NCBI RefSeq assembly: GCF_014203595.1
Contig: NZ_JACHJK010000006.1
Span: 482,325 to 546,324, forward strand
DNA length: 64,000 nucleotides
Direction of reading: 5' to 3'
Source: Streptomyces echinatus
Lineage (GTDB): Bacteria > Actinomycetota > Actinomycetes > Streptomycetales > Streptomycetaceae
Positions 62,976 to 64,000 of the stretch are shown here, piece by piece. The notes under the pieces were generated by a model. It made no database searches. It was not told the DNA's origin and worked only from the letters and a program-made list of their open reading frames with translations. Position 1 is the first letter of the stretch; every line of letters begins with the position of its first letter. Both the position numbers and the translations under genes were made by a program.

Positions 62976-64000
62976 CGCGCGGTCAACTCCCGCTCGGGCA
63001 CGTGGGGGTGGTGCAGGTCGAACGCCGGGGACTCGCTGCGGATCCGCGGCAGGGTGAGGAAGTTGTGCCGGGGCGGCGGGCAGGAGGTCGCCCACTCCAG
63101 CGAGCGGCCGTAGCCCCACGGGTCGTCGACGCCGACCGGCTCGCCGTACCTGGCCGTCTTCCAGATGTTGTAGAAGAAGGGGAGCAGGGACGCGCCGAGC
63201 AGGAACGAGGACACGGTGGAGACCGTGTTGAGCGTCGTGAACCCCTCCGCCGCCAGGTAGTCGGGAATCCGGCGCTGCATCCCCTCGGCGCCCAGCCAGT
63301 GCTGGACCAGGAAGGTGCCGTGGAAGCCGACGAACAGCGTCCAGAAGGTCATCTTGCCCAGGCGCTCGTCCAGCAGCTTGCCCGTGAACTTGGGCCACCA
63401 GAAGTGGAAGCCGGAGAACATCGCGAAGACGACCGTGCCGAAGACCACGTAGTGGAAGTGGGCCACCACGAAGTACGAGTCGGAGACGTGGAAGTCGATC
63501 GGCGGCGAGGCGAGCATCACGCCCGTCAGCCCGCCGAAGACGAACGTGACGAGGAATCCCATGACCCACAGCATCGGCGCCTCGAAGGAGAGGCTTCCCC
63601 GCCACATCGTGCCGATCCAGTTGAAGAACTTCACCCCGGTCGGTACGGCGATCAGGAACGTCATGAAGGAGAAGAACGGCAGCAGCACACCACCGGTGAC
63701 GTACATGTGGTGGGCCCACACCGTCACCGACAGGCCGGCGATCGCGACGGTCGCGGCGATCAGACCCATGTAGCCGAACATCGGCTTACGGGAGAAGACC
63801 GGGACCACTTCGCTGATGATGCCGAAGAACGGCAGGGCGATGATGTACACCTCTGGGTGGCCGAAGAACCAGAAGAGGTGTTGCCACAGCAGAGCTCCGC
63901 CGCCCGCCGCGTCGAAGACATGGGCGCCGAACTTGCGGTCCGCCTCCAGGGCGAACAGCGCGGCCGCGAGGACCGGGAAGGCCAGCAGGACCAGCACGGC
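62972..64000 (-). CDS. ctaD: Cytochrome c oxidase subunit I, paralogue 2 (5'-truncated by window)
   Basis: The last 342-343 residues of subunit I; the gene continues past base 64000. It retains WQHLFWFFGHPEVYIIALP, VWAHHMYVTGG, FVVAHFHYVVFGT and the SCPPPRHNF...SPAFDLHHPH tail. It is very similar to the ctaD at 35750-37432 but differs in many residues (for example AHFHYV versus AHLHYV), so it is a diverged paralogue. Its downstream neighbour is a small tail-anchored protein, not CtaF. Confidence 0.95.
   Translation of the reverse strand, partial: AVLVLLAFPVLAAALFALEADRKFGAHVFDAAGGGALLWQHLFWFFGHPEVYIIALPFFGIISEVVPVFSRKPMFGYMGLIAATVAIAGLSVTVWAHHMYVTGGVLLPFFSFMTFLIAVPTGVKFFNWIGTMWRGSLSFEAPMLWVMGFLVTFVFGGLTGVMLASPPIDFHVSDSYFVVAHFHYVVFGTVVFAMFSGFHFWWPKFTGKLLDERLGKMTFWTLFVGFHGTFLVQHWLGAEGMQRRIPDYLAAEGFTTLNTVSTVSSFLLGASLLPFFYNIWKTARYGEPVGVDDPWGYGRSLEWATSCPPPRHNFLTLPRIRSESPAFDLHHPHVPERELTAR

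Overview
The window is high-GC actinobacterial DNA, almost certainly Streptomyces or a close relative. The evidence is very strong third-position G/C bias, frequent GTG starts, ATGA-coupled genes, actinobacterial QcrB/CtaF/CtaD-type respiratory proteins, an MbtH-dependent NRPS, an OtrA-like ribosomal protection protein and a probable DUF6479 protein. No tRNA, rRNA, CRISPR array, insertion sequence or integrase was recognised.

Left part (1-31.1 kb): the 3' end of a nonribosomal peptide cluster. A 5'-truncated NRPS (1-8598; ...E, C-A-PCP-E, C-A-PCP) is followed after 13 nt by a 6656-aa NRPS (8612-28582; C-A-PCP-E, C-A-PCP, C-A-PCP-E, C-A-PCP, C-A-PCP-E). C-domain types match the presence or absence of the preceding E domain throughout, so the visible order is a coherent line: D-X, D-X, L-X, D-basic, L-Thr, D-Orn/basic-like, L-Val-like, D-X. 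The last enzyme ends in an epimerization domain with no thioesterase, which points to off-loading in trans, most plausibly by a penicillin-binding-protein-type thioesterase encoded outside the window. An MbtH protein, a GNAT acetyltransferase and an MFS exporter follow, and a perfect 15-bp hairpin closes the cluster.

Middle (31.1-46.0 kb): a GAF/PAS/PP2C/HATPase regulator; a respiratory island (small protein, cytochrome b, then on the other strand CtaD and CtaF) lacking CtaC, CtaE, QcrA and QcrC; two small proteins; a MarR regulator with a downstream isochorismatase-fold protein; and a divergent five-gene set (GlcD-GlcF-type FAD/Fe-S dehydrogenase, enolase-superfamily enzyme, SDR, phosphodiesterase, GNAT) that looks like a hydroxyacid/sugar-acid oxidation unit. 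A three-half-site palindrome between MarR and the dehydrogenase is a candidate operator.

Right part (46.1-64 kb): a complete seven-gene molybdenum hydroxylase operon on the minus strand (CoxS, L, M, a MoxR ATPase, a VWA protein, XdhC-like, CoxG). Its large subunit has the form II motif AYRGAGR, so it is probably not a true CO dehydrogenase, and a Crp-type site lies upstream. Next come a Tet(M)/OtrA-like GTPase with a possible leader peptide; a secreted GH5 glycosidase and a secreted beta-propeller arranged convergently and sharing an operator with an adjacent TetR regulator; a zinc alcohol dehydrogenase; a GT1 glycosyltransferase; and a second CtaD paralogue that runs off the right edge, coupled to a small membrane protein.
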